Of a DNA stretch of 64,000 nucleotides, positions 1 to 11,420 are shown piece by piece. The notes beneath the pieces are model-generated. The model was not told the origin of the DNA. It searched no databases and was given only the letters and a program-made list of their open reading frames with translations. The stretch is from Amorphophallus konjac (Eukaryota > Streptophyta > Magnoliopsida > Alismatales > Araceae), in contig CM040121.1 in the NCBI GenBank assembly GCA_022559845.1, positions 569,644,140 to 569,708,139 of the forward strand, read 5' to 3'. A program made the position numbers and the translations under genes. Numbering within the stretch: position 1 is the stretch's first letter; each line of letters starts with the position of its first letter.

Positions 1-897
1 CTCAGTCCGCGCCCGAAAACGGTACAAACCACGGGAAAAACCATTCCACGTCTCGTTCACCCCCAGGTGAAGGGGAAATAAAAGGGGAAACCTTCCCCAA
101 GCCCCTAGGCATGCATCTAAACCCCTGGATCGCCCGAAAACACAGTAAAACGGAAGATCCGGCTCACACCTCAAAAATATGTATTTTTCCCCAAATCACC
201 CCATTTAGCCCGCTCGGCTCACCACGGCCTACCAAACTCGCGGGAAAAGAAGTGCACGAGCTGGGGGTCCATCACCCTACCTCCACCGAAGATTTCGCGC
301 ACCGTGGACGCCGATCCATGAAGAAAACGTCGTTGAAGCCTCGCCGCTCTACGAACTCACGGCCGAGCTTCACCGTGCCTCCACCGCCTCGATCCTCATC
401 CATCCTCGCCCGTGCCTCGCCCGCGCCGTCCCCGCCTCTCCCGCACTCCACCCCGTCGGCCGTCGGAGAGAGAGGGAGAGAGGAGAGAGCGTGAGAAGAG
501 AGAGGGAGAGAAGAGAGAAATGAGAGGAGGAGAGAGAGAGAGAGGTTAATATATATAGGAAAATCCGGAATTTCGGAAAAATCCCGAAAAAAAAGAAAAT
601 CACACCCTCGCGATCCTCGGAACGCACCGATCACAACGGTACCACACTTGCCTAGGTGAACGGCACGGTTCACCCACAACGAGGTTCCGAAAGGAAAGTC
701 AAAACCCACGCCGGGAATCGGAAAACACACGCGGAAAAAGCCGCGGAACGCCTCCGGGCCTCCGAAACGACTCCGGATCGCGCCGATCCGAACACGAAAG
801 ATGTCCGAAACGAAAGTTCAGACACAACGGAGCTGGACACTCCGAGAAACCAGATCCAAGACCCACGAACGAGGATCTGAAAAACCTGGGGCATTAC
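1..897 (-). mobile_element. Partial chromovirus (Tekay/Del-like) LTR, cut by window start
   Basis: Read on the minus strand, the sequence starting at 897 opens with TGTAATGCCCCAGGTTTTTC, a start typical of plant Tekay/Del LTRs, and the plus strand ends in CA-type sequence (attaca) at 897. A GA-rich tract (463-542) next to a TATA-like stretch (547-557) matches the arrangement in the two full Tekay-type LTR pairs further right. The other LTR end and any target duplication lie outside the window, so a solo LTR and the end of a full element cannot be told apart. C-rich sequence follows at 898-930 and could be a polypurine tract read from the minus strand. No coding sequence is supported here. Confidence 0.55.
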
Positions 898-3440
898 ACC
901 CTCTCCCCGGCGGTCCCCCTCTCCCTCTATGGCTCCTAGAAGACGATGACCGCCGACCCCACCTACCACACCATGCCACCGCCATTGCTTCTAGCAGATT
1001 AGAAGATCCCTCACTACTCCGCCCCGCGTCATCGTTGCCACGGCCAGTTTGGTGGGCCGGATCCATCTCGCTTGCCAACTGTACCAATATCCTCCTAGTA
1101 AGATCCGGCATGGCCTGTACCGACTGTGCTAGATCGATCCTGCAAACCTTGCTTAAGGGATACAACTCCCTATGCTCATTCACACTGTGAGATAAATTAA
1201 TGTCCTGATTATAACATCTCAACGACTTATCTATCAAGAAGCAATCTAGAAAATTCGAGAAAAAAGTGTGTTTACGGAACTTTGCATAACAAATAGATCG
1301 TTAGGGATTTTTCTCGGAATTGAGTAAATTATAGGGTCTCTGTCAAAAAATCCTCATGAACTAATCATTATGAAGGACATAAGTACGCCTACAGTTAAAT
1401 CCAATAAGAGAAGTCGGACTTTGGGATCTCAATTATTTGACAAAATTTTCTTAGAAAGTACCATGCGGGCGTAATGGCTGCATGCGTTTGTTGTTTTGAG
1501 AGAAGAACTTTCGCTGATACAAGCTAAAAGAAAAACTCTTTTATAGGGTGAGTAGAAATAATTTTTTATTTCTACCTGAAAATTATGCTGTCTCAATTTT
1601 TAACCTAAATTTTAAAATTGATGAAAATAGATAGCCACACTGTTTGGCAAAAAAATGTTTTAATTTTTAAATTTTATGTGAATGTGTTTGGTAAAACCAC
1701 TCGAATAGTCATTTAGCGTGAGCTCTGACATCCTCCCCTTCTGCACTTGGGTGAGGATCCACAGCTTGATGTCGACGAGGACACCGTCTACTAGCTCATG
1801 TTTACTATGCATTTACACATGGAAGAAGCTCTAAGGCAATTAAAATCTACGAAGAAGTAGAGCGAGACACCATATAGTTGTCTATTCTTGCCTTCTTTGT
1901 CTCCCAATTTCTTCCTTGGGTTTCACCGAGGCATATGCATGTGGTGACATGAATAAAACAGACGTTGTGGCATTTTTTTCTGACCGACCAATCATCATAA
2001 TTCATATTTCATGAGCACTTCGTTTGCGAAGAAGCAAACTTGGATGTCGGCTGATGAAGGTGTCCTAAATGCCCGGTCCCCAACCACCTTCTGCGACGGC
2101 TCCTTCATACTGCACAACCACAGAGAAGAGAGATCAACTATCGACATCAGTAGTTGCGAAACTTGGGCAAGCAATGCAGCCAAGGTAGAGAAGGATCGAT
2201 AGACGTAGAGAACTTGGTAGGCCAAAGAGGTACGTTGTGCCGAAGATGGAACTAGGCGCTGAGCCTCCATTGGCAAGAGCACAAGAGATCGCAAGGAGCC
2301 ATGAGGAGATGGTGGGGCACCCTGCGCAACCTCCCAGAATCCGATTACAAGCTCTCCTTCACTGACCTGGTGGAGAGGGCGACGTCGGTGGTCATCGACA
2401 ACGGAGAGAGTGGGCTCGCCGTAGAGAAACCCGAAGCGAAGGAGGCGTCGACTGGTCAAGATGTAGAGCAGGTGAAGGAGAGGAAGGTAAGGAGGACCAA
2501 CAACGAGAGAAGAACGAGTGTTGGCGGGCCAAGGTGCTCACGAACGGAAGGGCCTGTCGTTGCTACCGCGGGTTCAAGTTGAGACCAAGACACAAGGACA
2601 TGCGAGGAGACGTGTGAGCTTCTCTGAGAAAAAAACTTGCCCGGAGGATATTTTTATTTTTAGAAAAGTTAAAGAAGGGACGGACTTCTCCCTAAAAATT
2701 AGGAAAGGTGTAACCAAACACCTATAAGACTCTTGTATCTCTTTATTTTTTATTTTAAGAGAGAAACTACTCAAAAAAGTGTATCCAAACACCCCCATTA
2801 GCATTTGATAAAAGAGTCACGGATAAGGACGTCGTGATGCTCGGGATTACTTTGCACAAGAGATTCTATTAATTAGAAAGATATTTAAAGGAGATAAAGG
2901 AGAAACATATATATATATATATATTAAATGCTCTGAAAAATTATTTTCATTTGAAAATTAGATTTACAAATTATAGAGAGAGATAGGTACATGGAGTTGT
3001 CTTTTCTCCAACAACCAAAAGTAATTAAAGATTTTTTTTGAAAAAGTTACATAGTTATGTAAATGATTAGAGTAGGACCCACCTGTTACAAAATTACAAA
3101 CATCAAAATCGTTCCTTTCTCACCCTTCTTGCCAAGCAATGTCTCTTGTGGTTATCTTGTCTCTTGAGAAAGAGATCTTGAATTTTAGCCTAACCCTGAG
3201 ATTATACAAGAGGAATGATTTAATCTATGAATTGTTAAAAGGGTATTTTGCATATATCTTTGGTTAAAAATGAAATTATGTGAAAGTATGTCTTACATGT
3301 AAGGTTTGTCGGCTCGATCGTACCGACCATATTGATTTTTTGTTAGTACGGTACGATATGGTATGACATCGTACTGCACTATGCCATAATATGTCAAGAA
3401 TAAAAAGTTATTTAATAAATATATATTATTATAAAATATA
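898..3440. other. Intergenic, no recognised gene
   Basis: I see no gene I can support. Around 2011-2582 there are overlapping open frames on both strands, including a 93-codon plus-strand frame at 2301-2582, but none shows a domain I recognise. Two similar motifs, GGTGTTTGG followed by TACAC, occur on the minus strand near 2728 and 2797. They resemble the ends of small DNA transposons, but I found no matching opposite end. An (AT)n stretch lies at 2910-2924. Confidence 0.5.
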
Positions 3441-3449
3441 ACAAAATGT

Positions 3450-3815
3450 TGTGCGTGGCTTAGTGGTTAGTAGGTGTGTTAGTTGTGTGTGCCAAATGGA
3501 AGATTCATTATTGTCTTAAAGAAATGAATGGGATATTCCACGTGTTCGACATAAGTTTACCACATGGTCATAGGGTAGCAATGAATCTTCATATGGACGG
3601 TATACATGCAAATGTACGTAAATACTTACGTACATGCCGGTCTATGATATGCATCTGGCACGTAATTTATCTTCTTTTAAATATTATGTATATTATTTTA
3701 TATTAAATGTGATTTTATAGATAATTTAGTTAGGAGTGTTCCTTTGGAATGTTGGGACTTGGGTTTGAAACACATTAGTGATACCATTTTCTTACTTTTT
3801 CATTGTTCTTTAAAA
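3450..3815 (+). mobile_element. SINE-like tRNA-derived sequence, apparently interrupted
   Basis: 3457-3475 contains GTGGCTTAGTGGTTAG, a good match to the pol III A box of plant SINEs. The expected B box, GGTTYGAAAC, appears only at about 3764-3773 (gggtttgaaac), followed by a T-rich and then A-rich tail to about 3815. The two boxes are about 300 bp apart instead of the usual 30-60, and removing roughly 3480-3735 restores a normal-looking head. The sequence GTGTT occurs at both edges of this extra block. The reading is an old SINE split by an insertion; the insertion itself is not identified. Confidence 0.35.
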
Positions 3816-4180
3816 AAAATAAGCCAAAAAACACATGAAATTTGTGAGAATAATCATTTACATAATTATGTAACTTTTTCAAAATTTATTCAAACGAAAT
3901 AGACTATTTTACCCTTCTTATCATGGGTTAAAAGACATAGTGTTATTCTTCGTTTGGTTGGGATTAAGATGACTTAGATATTTTTTTTTCAAATCTTCAA
4001 CTTATATTTAATTAATAATAACAATTATGATTATCACTAATGCCAAATATAATTAATTATATTTGATGATCTTGATTTCTAATAATAAAAATTTTATCAA
4101 ATTATTCTTTTAATTAATTATAATTAGCACAAATGAAACTATTACTTTAGATTTTTTTCTTGGTTCCTAATAATAATTAA

Positions 4181-4545
4181 TGTCAATGATATTATTATTT
4201 CAAAATTATTCCCTTCTTATTGATGATTAATTAACAGTAGCATGAGATTTAGTAATGTGTTTATAAATCTTACTCTTTATTATTAGTATTGTTAAATTGA
4301 TAATTTTATCCGATCATCCTCAATAGTAATAAGATTTTTAAAAATAATCAATGCCAATGATATTATTACTTTAAAATCATTCCCCTCTTATTGATGCCTA
4401 ATTAACATTACCATGGGGTTTGTTAATATGTGTATCTATACTCGTACTCTTGATTATTAATATTGTTAAATTTATAATTTTATCCTATCATCTTTAATAG
4501 TAATAAGATTCTTTAATAATAATAATTGCTAATGATATTATTTGA
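4181..4545. repeat. AT-rich tandem repeat, period 171-175 bp
   Basis: A block beginning TGYCAATGATATTATTA recurs at 4181, 4352 and, partially, 4527. Between copies the order of motifs is the same: ATTCCC then CTTATTGATG, TAATTAAC, ACTCTT, TATTGTTAAATT, AATTTTATCC and AATAGTAATAAGATT. The copies differ by scattered substitutions and short indels, so the duplication is not recent. There is no coding content. Confidence 0.7.
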
Positions 4546-4738
4546 TGTGGGACGTACTGGGTCGATCTATCGTGGGCCGATATGAACCTCAAAGAGACCT
4601 TTCTTCTATTTTTTTCTTCTATTTTCCATGTTCTCCTTTCATATTTTTCTCTCTCTATTTTTTTTACTGTCTCTCCTTTTTTCAGAATATTATTTGCCCT
4701 TTTTTATTGTTTCAAACCTTGTTTCTACTACATGGCCA

Positions 4739-4850
4739 TAGGAGCACAAGAGTGGGAGAGAGAGGGAGAAAGAGAGATCGCGAGAGGGAGGGAGGAGAGA
4801 GGGGGCGGTGGTAAGGAGAGGGAGAGAGAATGGGGTTGGGGTGAGAGATA
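4739..4850 (+). repeat. GA-rich purine tract
   Basis: About 110 bases are almost entirely A and G on the plus strand, with GAGAG and GGGAGAG units. Short open frames here are low-complexity Arg/Glu/Gly and are not considered genes. Confidence 0.7.
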
Positions 4851-5976
4851 ACTCATCTCAACTTTTTGTTAGGATAAATTATCCTCGTATTAATCTACTT
4901 TTGGGTTATCCTTATTCTTTTTAATTAACCCGATATATCCCCGTTAATTTTTACTACACCGAACGAAGAATGGGGTTGAAACATGATAATCTCGATTTAA
5001 CCTCGTATCAAACATGATCTAAATCTCCAACAGGTTTTAAAACAACATTCTACATTCAAGAGAAGTAATATTTAGTGGTATCCTACTTTACAAGGGATTA
5101 TGTGACTGACCTAAAATAAAGACATCTAAAACCGGTACATAGACATAATTATGGTGAACAATAGATAATGAACCCTTATTATGGGGGGGAAACGATACCT
5201 TTATTTTTAAGTAGGCATTGCCTTTGCCACTTAATTGTGTAAGCAATCAACGAAATTGATGAACTTGATTGGACTTGCGTAGGAAACATGATTACACCAC
5301 TTGATTCCAACAAAAACTACTGCAATGAAACAGCCGAATATTTATTTTCGATAGATATCATCTTTAACCAATGTGACAAATGGAACTACATGTGATCTGC
5401 TCAAGGCCAGGCAACAAATATTAGAAGAAATATGGAAAAATAAGTAAGCCCTCAGAATGCAAGTTAACAATATCCGACTCTAGAAATCGAAAACAAACAA
5501 AAGAAAAGTAGGTAACAATAGATAGACAGAAGGGTCACCGTGGGTGTGTATTTATGCTGTCGTCGCCAATGCTCACAAGTCACAAGCTCGAGGTTATGGT
5601 GAAGGGAGAATGAAAACCGGGGCAGGGGATGAGGAAGAGAGAGTGGGCGAAGACAGCATCTGGGAACATTTACATAGAAACGTAAATCATATGAGATGTA
5701 GAAGTAGCAGGTTCACGGCATTGAAGTGGGGCGGCAGGGAAAGGAGAAGGATTACGACTTCAGTGTCCAGCCGGTTGTGGGAAGCTTTCATGTCTAGTGA
5801 GATTGTGGTGGCAATGGGGCAAACAAAGCAGGGGAGGAAAAAAACGGGTGTGACAAATCTGAACTTGAAGATCAACAAATTCTAGGTCCTCCCAATTAGA
5901 AACGAAGCCCATAGGGAAAACAATGCAAGAAAAAAAAATACCAGCATAGTAGGAGAGAGCAAGTATAGCGGCAACA
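4851..5976. other. Intergenic, no recognised gene
   Basis: AT-rich unique-looking sequence. An open frame at 5544-5885 has no domain I can recognise. A mobile-element origin for 4860-5030 (which contains GGATAAATTATCC and related motifs) is possible but I could not define its ends. Confidence 0.45.
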
Positions 5977-5984
5977 AAGAGGAT

Positions 5985-6688
5985 TAGGGGTGAGTATTAT
6001 TCGGGTTCAATTTAAAAATTAAATCAAATCGATAGATTTAGTTTGATTTAGTTTGGATTTAAATTTAAAAAATTTAATTTACGTTCAAATCCTACAGTAT
6101 TCAAAATTTGATTTTGATTTTCGAAAAATCGAATCGAATCGAATAATCTGAATTTAAAGATATTTTTATCAAATTAATATAAGTGTATATATAACCTTAG
6201 CCCTAATTCTAAAAATCCAATTCCACTTTAAGAATATTTTTGTCAATTTAATATAAGTGTAAATATAACTATATATTAAATGTAATTTCAAAAGTCCAAC
6301 CCTAGTCATCCTGATGAGGTTTCTGAATCTAACGTTATGAAGTAAGTTTCAAATCACCTTCTATTTACATTTTTTATTTTTTATGTGAAAATATCATAGA
6401 ACTTGTTCTCGTAAGTTGTAATTTTGATATTATTTCTTTAATATTTATTTTATTTGATAAAAACTATTTTACTTTACCTTTTTTACACCCTTCTGAATTC
6501 AATCTAATTTTTAAAAAGGGATAGAAATATGGTTCAAATCGAACTAAATCGAATAAAATCGAATTAATTCAGTTTAATTTGATTTGATTTCAAAATAATT
6601 CAGTTTGATTCGGTCTAAGTTGAACCTTTAATTTAATTTGAAAAAAATTCTCTTTTAATCAAACTAAATCAAACCGTATTCACCCTTA
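5985..6688. mobile_element. hAT-type MITE with target-site duplication
   Basis: The left end reads TAGGGGTGAGTATTATTCGG and the right end, reverse-complemented, reads TAAGGGTGAATACGGTTTGA, giving an imperfect terminal inverted repeat. The element is flanked by AAAGAGGAT at 5976-5984 and 6689-6697, matching the 8-bp class of duplication made by hAT transposases (8 or 9 bp depending on where the TIR is cut). The roughly 700 bp body is AT-rich, full of AAATCAAACC-like motifs, and has no open frame of note, so it is a non-autonomous element. Confidence 0.72.
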
Positions 6689-6889
6689 AAAGAGGATCAT
6701 AGAAAAGAGACCTCCAGAATTCTTAATGGGGACGCAGGGAGGGCTCCAAACAAACTGGCATTGTTAAGCTTCCAGCTCAAACCCAAGAAGAGTAGACAAA
6801 AGATGCGCAGAGAACTCAGTTTTAGATACTACTGCGGAAATTTCTCTCTCTATTGTTTTTTTTATTCTCTTTTTGAGAGCTTGAAGTGA

Positions 6890-7445
6890 TGAACACATAG
6901 ATACTGAAGGCTCGTGAGTTGACCCAGTGACTCAGGAACAAATCCAGATAACTCGTTGTTGGAGATGTCCAACGTCTACAGGCTCTGGAGCTTCCCCATC
7001 TCCGTTGGGATTGCCCCGTTATGTTGTTGTTTTGAAGCAACCCGTAGCAAAACACACCAGGAAGAGCACATCAAGAAAAATGCAGAGAAAAGAATCAAAA
7101 GATCGAAAAAGAACAAGCACGTGTTCATTTGATCTTCTCTCATTATTCTTCACACTTGCTGCATATTTGTCAGATTCCCAATATGCCCGGGCAACGTACC
7201 CAATAGGTTATAGCACGGAGCAACCCTGAAAAATGCACAAAACAAGTCAATTATAGCATTGTCCCTCCACGGAATCATCTGGGAACCGGCTCAAGAATGA
7301 AGAACATAAGAAGTATAGCAAAGAGCTCACAGGCCTATGACGCGGTTGTTCACAGAGCATGAGGCCATAGCCCAGCTGAAAGGGTCTGCAGAACCAACCC
7401 CGTTCAGGTCGCTTTTAAGACTTTCTTGACACTAATCAGAGTCAA
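6890..7445 (-). pseudogene. Fragment of a NIK/SERK-type LRR receptor-kinase gene (ectodomain only)
   Basis: Minus-strand pieces match the first exons of NIK/SERK leucine-rich-repeat receptor kinases. 7331-7440 encodes DPFSWAMASCSVNNRVIGL (family: DPCSW-M-TCS-VIGL) and ends at a GTGAGC donor. 7156-7225 encodes NLLGTLPGHIGNLTNMQQ between a CAG acceptor and a GTGTGA donor, 70 bp long. 6895-7041 encodes LLQNNNITG, then IPTEMGKLQSL, a TAG stop, TLDISNNELSG and ESLGQLTSLQYL. Defects seen: a one-base loss after NNNITG, the in-frame TAG, a missing acceptor AG before the third piece, and frame changes in the first. I see no later LRRs, transmembrane segment or kinase domain. Retained introns mean this is a DNA-level duplicate fragment, not a retrocopy. 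Exact exon edges are approximate. Confidence 0.68.
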
Positions 7446-8440
7446 AGGGACGGAACTGGATCTACATAATCTCGTGCAGGGCGACGAGCAGGCAACGGAG
7501 ATTGATGTGAGAGGACTCTACGAAGAATAGGGCATCGATCCAGCAGTGAACAGCGGAAAGTGTCCATGTAGAGGCAAATAGGGTACGTAGAGAGTTGTGC
7601 GCGAGTAGGGAACTGCTTGGATGGGGTTGCGACAAGGGAGAGAGAGAGAGAGAGACCTATGCGAGTAGGTGTGGCAGGTAGGAGGAGGACGCATGGGACC
7701 GAACCGAAAGAGGAACCTAAACATTCAAACCTAATTGGATTAAAACCCCCCAATATTTGAGGACCTGGGGACCCAACCAGAAGCGGGCAAAATCCTAAAG
7801 TTTAGAACCGAGAGAAAAGCGAACATTGAACCGGAGAAAAAAACCTTCGAATTAATATAACATAGTAATAATAGATTCTATCTGGTCAATGTTTTAACGA
7901 CCGGGAGTACCCGCTCAATTAGGGCGGTGGTGCACGGGGGAGGCGCGGGTCCTTATAGCATGAGGCGCGGGTTTTTGGAACCCGCCGCGGCGTCACCCCA
8001 TCCGTGCGCTGTGTCACGTGTAGGCGCTCCCAGTCCCAGGTGGGGGCTGTCTCTGGTAGGAATCGAACTCCCCTCCGTCTCTGCTCCCCTTCCCGACCCT
8101 TCTCGTCCCTGGCCACAAGCCATATGTGATATGTCCCAGAAAAACGAACAAAAAGTCACCCGTGAAACAGCAGAGTGTTGGCTCTGTCTGCTATGGGGTC
8201 TGTCCAGTCCCACTGTGTTAAAACGTTGCTCAATCAAGTACATCTCAATGGGCGCTATTAGCCGGCCTTTTCATGATGCTGCTTGTCCTTCCCTCAATTG
8301 ACTCTCTAAACAAAGGAAGTAGAACAAAAGAATAGCGAATACAACTTGCTAGACAAGAGATCTAGCCAATTATAACAAGGCTTACAAGGCCACATAATTT
8401 GATGATTCCTAGCTCATCTCTCCATCTATGTGGGTAACAA
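7446..8440. other. Intergenic, no recognised gene
   Basis: Overlapping short open frames on both strands (7442-7753, 7919-8301) show no family features. A GA tract lies at 7638-7653. The block at about 7880-8300 is GC-richer than its surroundings and may be repeat-derived, but I could not define its ends. Confidence 0.4.
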
Positions 8441-8445
8441 TAAGG

Positions 8446-8681
8446 GGTGCTTTGACAACGGCGAAGCGGAACGGCGCATTCGCCGGTTCCGTGCCCGGTT
8501 TCGCCGGTAACAATATAAATCTACTTTGATAAAACATCGGTTAAGGAGTCGGATAGGCTTGGAAAGGGGCTTAACTTGGGTTTTCTGATTCGAGCGGTGA
8601 GGGGCGAACATCTTATTCGAGTGGAGGGGGAGAACGGCGTATTCTCCCCCTAACCCACTCGATTACTAAAGAGGCCCTTAC
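8446..8681. mobile_element. Possible MITE with weak inverted ends
   Basis: The left end TAAGGGGTGCTTTG and the right end read in reverse, TAAGGGCCTCTTTAG, are partly alike, and the inside contains GC-rich inverted motifs (for example GGGGGAGAACG against CTCCCCC near 8625-8650). No convincing target duplication was found. It sits just beyond the stop codon of the VAN3-binding-like gene. Confidence 0.3.
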
Positions 8682-8693
8682 TAAGAAATAAAA

Positions 8694-11353
8694 TTAGAAA
8701 GGGAAAATCTCATGATCACAGCTGAGGAGGAGAGAAATGGTGGACTTCCAAATCTTCCTCTGCCTCTCATCATCGAATAGCACCTCGATAGTACCTCCCG
8801 TGGTGCCAAGAATTAACAAGCAAAGGCCATAGATGTCGTTTGTGATGCCCCCTTCTTTTGTATCCTCCCCGGCCTTGATGATTCTATCTGAAAACACGCA
8901 AAAAATACACATCAATATATATATATTTGGCAAGCTGAACAACTCTTACAATATTTTTGTTCTTCTTTCCATTCTATTAACGTCTGGTTGGTGGAGACTA
9001 CGAGTTATTGAACCTTAAGTAATAATAATAAAAGGATGAATGGGAAATACATATATAGGATATGAGACAGAACATATTTAGCTGTTGAAAGCGAAACAAT
9101 CATTTTTGTACGGGTCTGGTTTCTCTCCTGGTGATCATGGTCGTGCAGAATAAGTCGTTCTGAAGAGGGGGCACCCGCGACCCCTCTATGATTAGCCTAC
9201 TGCTAGAGGATGATTACTCTAGGCTGCTCTCCTTTTCCGCTGACACTGATGAGTATAGAACAGTACTGCATGCATCACTAAACAAGCGTTTCGGACGTAA
9301 GTTAAGATCTTACACTCCTTATATGTTGTTAGGGCACCCTGCAAGTACTTCTTCTCCAGCCTCAGCATTAGCTTGTCATGCCTGGTGTAGACACACACCA
9401 TCCGGATATGAATCTTTCCTGTCCAGGGAGTAAACATGGGTATGTGATTCAAAGAGGGATGTGCCCAGGTGCTCAGATGAAAACAAATATGAAATGACCT
9501 AGAGAGGATGATGTATATGTATAGAATCTTGATCGGTCTGTCGATGTGCTTCATACCCAGAGATGTTCTAATGGGGAGCTGAGCACCTTTTGCAAGCATC
9601 TCCTGGCCCTCGTCCTGAACATGTCTACTAGCTGTGCTGGCTCTTAGTTTGAGTGTAGCAGCCCCACGCAAACCTGGCATCATCAGGAACAGCAGGTGTC
9701 AACAATCTCCAAGTGGAAGAAGTAAGTTCGCAGGTCGCGTTAACTGGGACAGTTCCTTTTTCGTCAGTGCTAGAGCATGCACTTTGGAAGCTTCATATGC
9801 ATCACTGCGTGTTGTACGCGCACACATGCCATCGGACTCCCCGATAGGAAACCATTAGAGAATTAATGGGGGACTAAAATAGCTTCCCTTGCATGGGTTC
9901 TAAGTTCAAAAGACAGTACGGGTTCACGTGCTTGGGCTAATATTGTATTACTAGTTGCTGCTGTAGCGGTGAGGGTGAGCATGTCGGCAGGCGTCTGCGC
10001 AGCTAAGCCTGAGCTGATGGCGGAGGCGATGTGGGCTCTGTTGGCCCCGGCTGACTCGGCGGCCTCGGCGCACACAGTGGCCACCAGAGCAGCCGCCGAG
10101 GCAACAACCGGGTTCATCTTGCCATCCAAGGTTTGCCGGCCACTTGGTGGATGCTTGCTGGTAGGCTGATGCGGGCTGCCGTCAGCCACTACGCCGGCGA
10201 CGGCGGCGGCAAGTTGCGCGACTGAGAGAGCTGCATGGACTTGTGCCGCGCGCAGCCGCAGCTCCTCCTTCCTCTTCTCTCTGCATGTTCGTGATAAGCT
10301 GCCGAGTATGTCTCCACCGAACCAGGCTTTCATCTGCCCGACATTCATCTAATTAAAGAAGGGAGAGAGGATTAATTTGTCAGCGCCAAGTTGGGTCGGG
10401 TTATAACTTTAATATTTAGGCTCACAATAAAGTCTACCTCCACTCACCCAACTAGTTCTATGTGTCTTACGCTTTTGGTGATCAGATGATGAGATGGGCC
10501 TTCCGCTGGAGAGGCATGCCTGAGACAAGATCATGGTCAATGATAAATCGCATTCAGCTTTTGCTTGGTTATATATATATATAGATAGTGCGAAATTAAG
10601 CTACAATTCTCTGGATACATATTCTGGTGATAGCGTATAACTATTCCGGCCCGATGAATAACTAAATTAACTATTCCCCGTGAACAACACTGACGAATAG
10701 AGAAAAATATATAATCAAGCAGCAGTTGAAAGAACCGACCGACCGTACGTCTTCTCCACCATAGCTATACATAATTAGTTCTAACGGACATGCACTGGGA
10801 GAGTCGATTCTACATCTATCGTGGTGAAGAATTTGGATATATTCCTGTACAGCCATTTGGGCTATGTATATATATACTCCGACAACAGTCGTGGGGTTGG
10901 GGGTGTTACGGCACCAGCTGGGTAGAACTCCAATGATATCGAGAAATAAGTGGAAGGGTAGTCCACTAGTGGAGGGGATGGATCTCACCTGAAGTTTCCC
11001 TCTAGAGTGAAGCACCTGGACATTACAGCTTGGATGCATTTTTCTGTGCGTGTGTTAGTTTATTGGATTGTCTACGTACAGTTTTCATTCAACTAGACGA
11101 CTCAGCTGATATCAATAGAAGCCTGGTATATATGGCATATACATGCACCACCTCCTCCTACCCAACCTGCAGGTCGAACCCATATCAGATGGCTTCAGAT
11201 CTTTGAACATAATGGAGTGTTATGTCTCCACATATGTCGACAGTGAGAGTACCCAATGTTACCGACTGAATTGACAGTTTCAATAACTCTATCTTCTGTA
11301 GGGTCGAGGAGACCTACGCGTTCAACATATAACCCTTCACCAGTCCAACAGGG

Positions 11354-11420
<67 letters not shown>

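Noticed and set aside
1995..2582. Possible gene on either strand
   Set aside because: Two overlapping opposite-strand frames, no recognised domain and no convincing splice structure; left as unassigned intergenic DNA.
8040..8085. tRNA gene on the minus strand (GGAGTTCGATTCCTACC resembles a T arm)
   Set aside because: No acceptor stem, D arm or anticodon arm can be paired around it.
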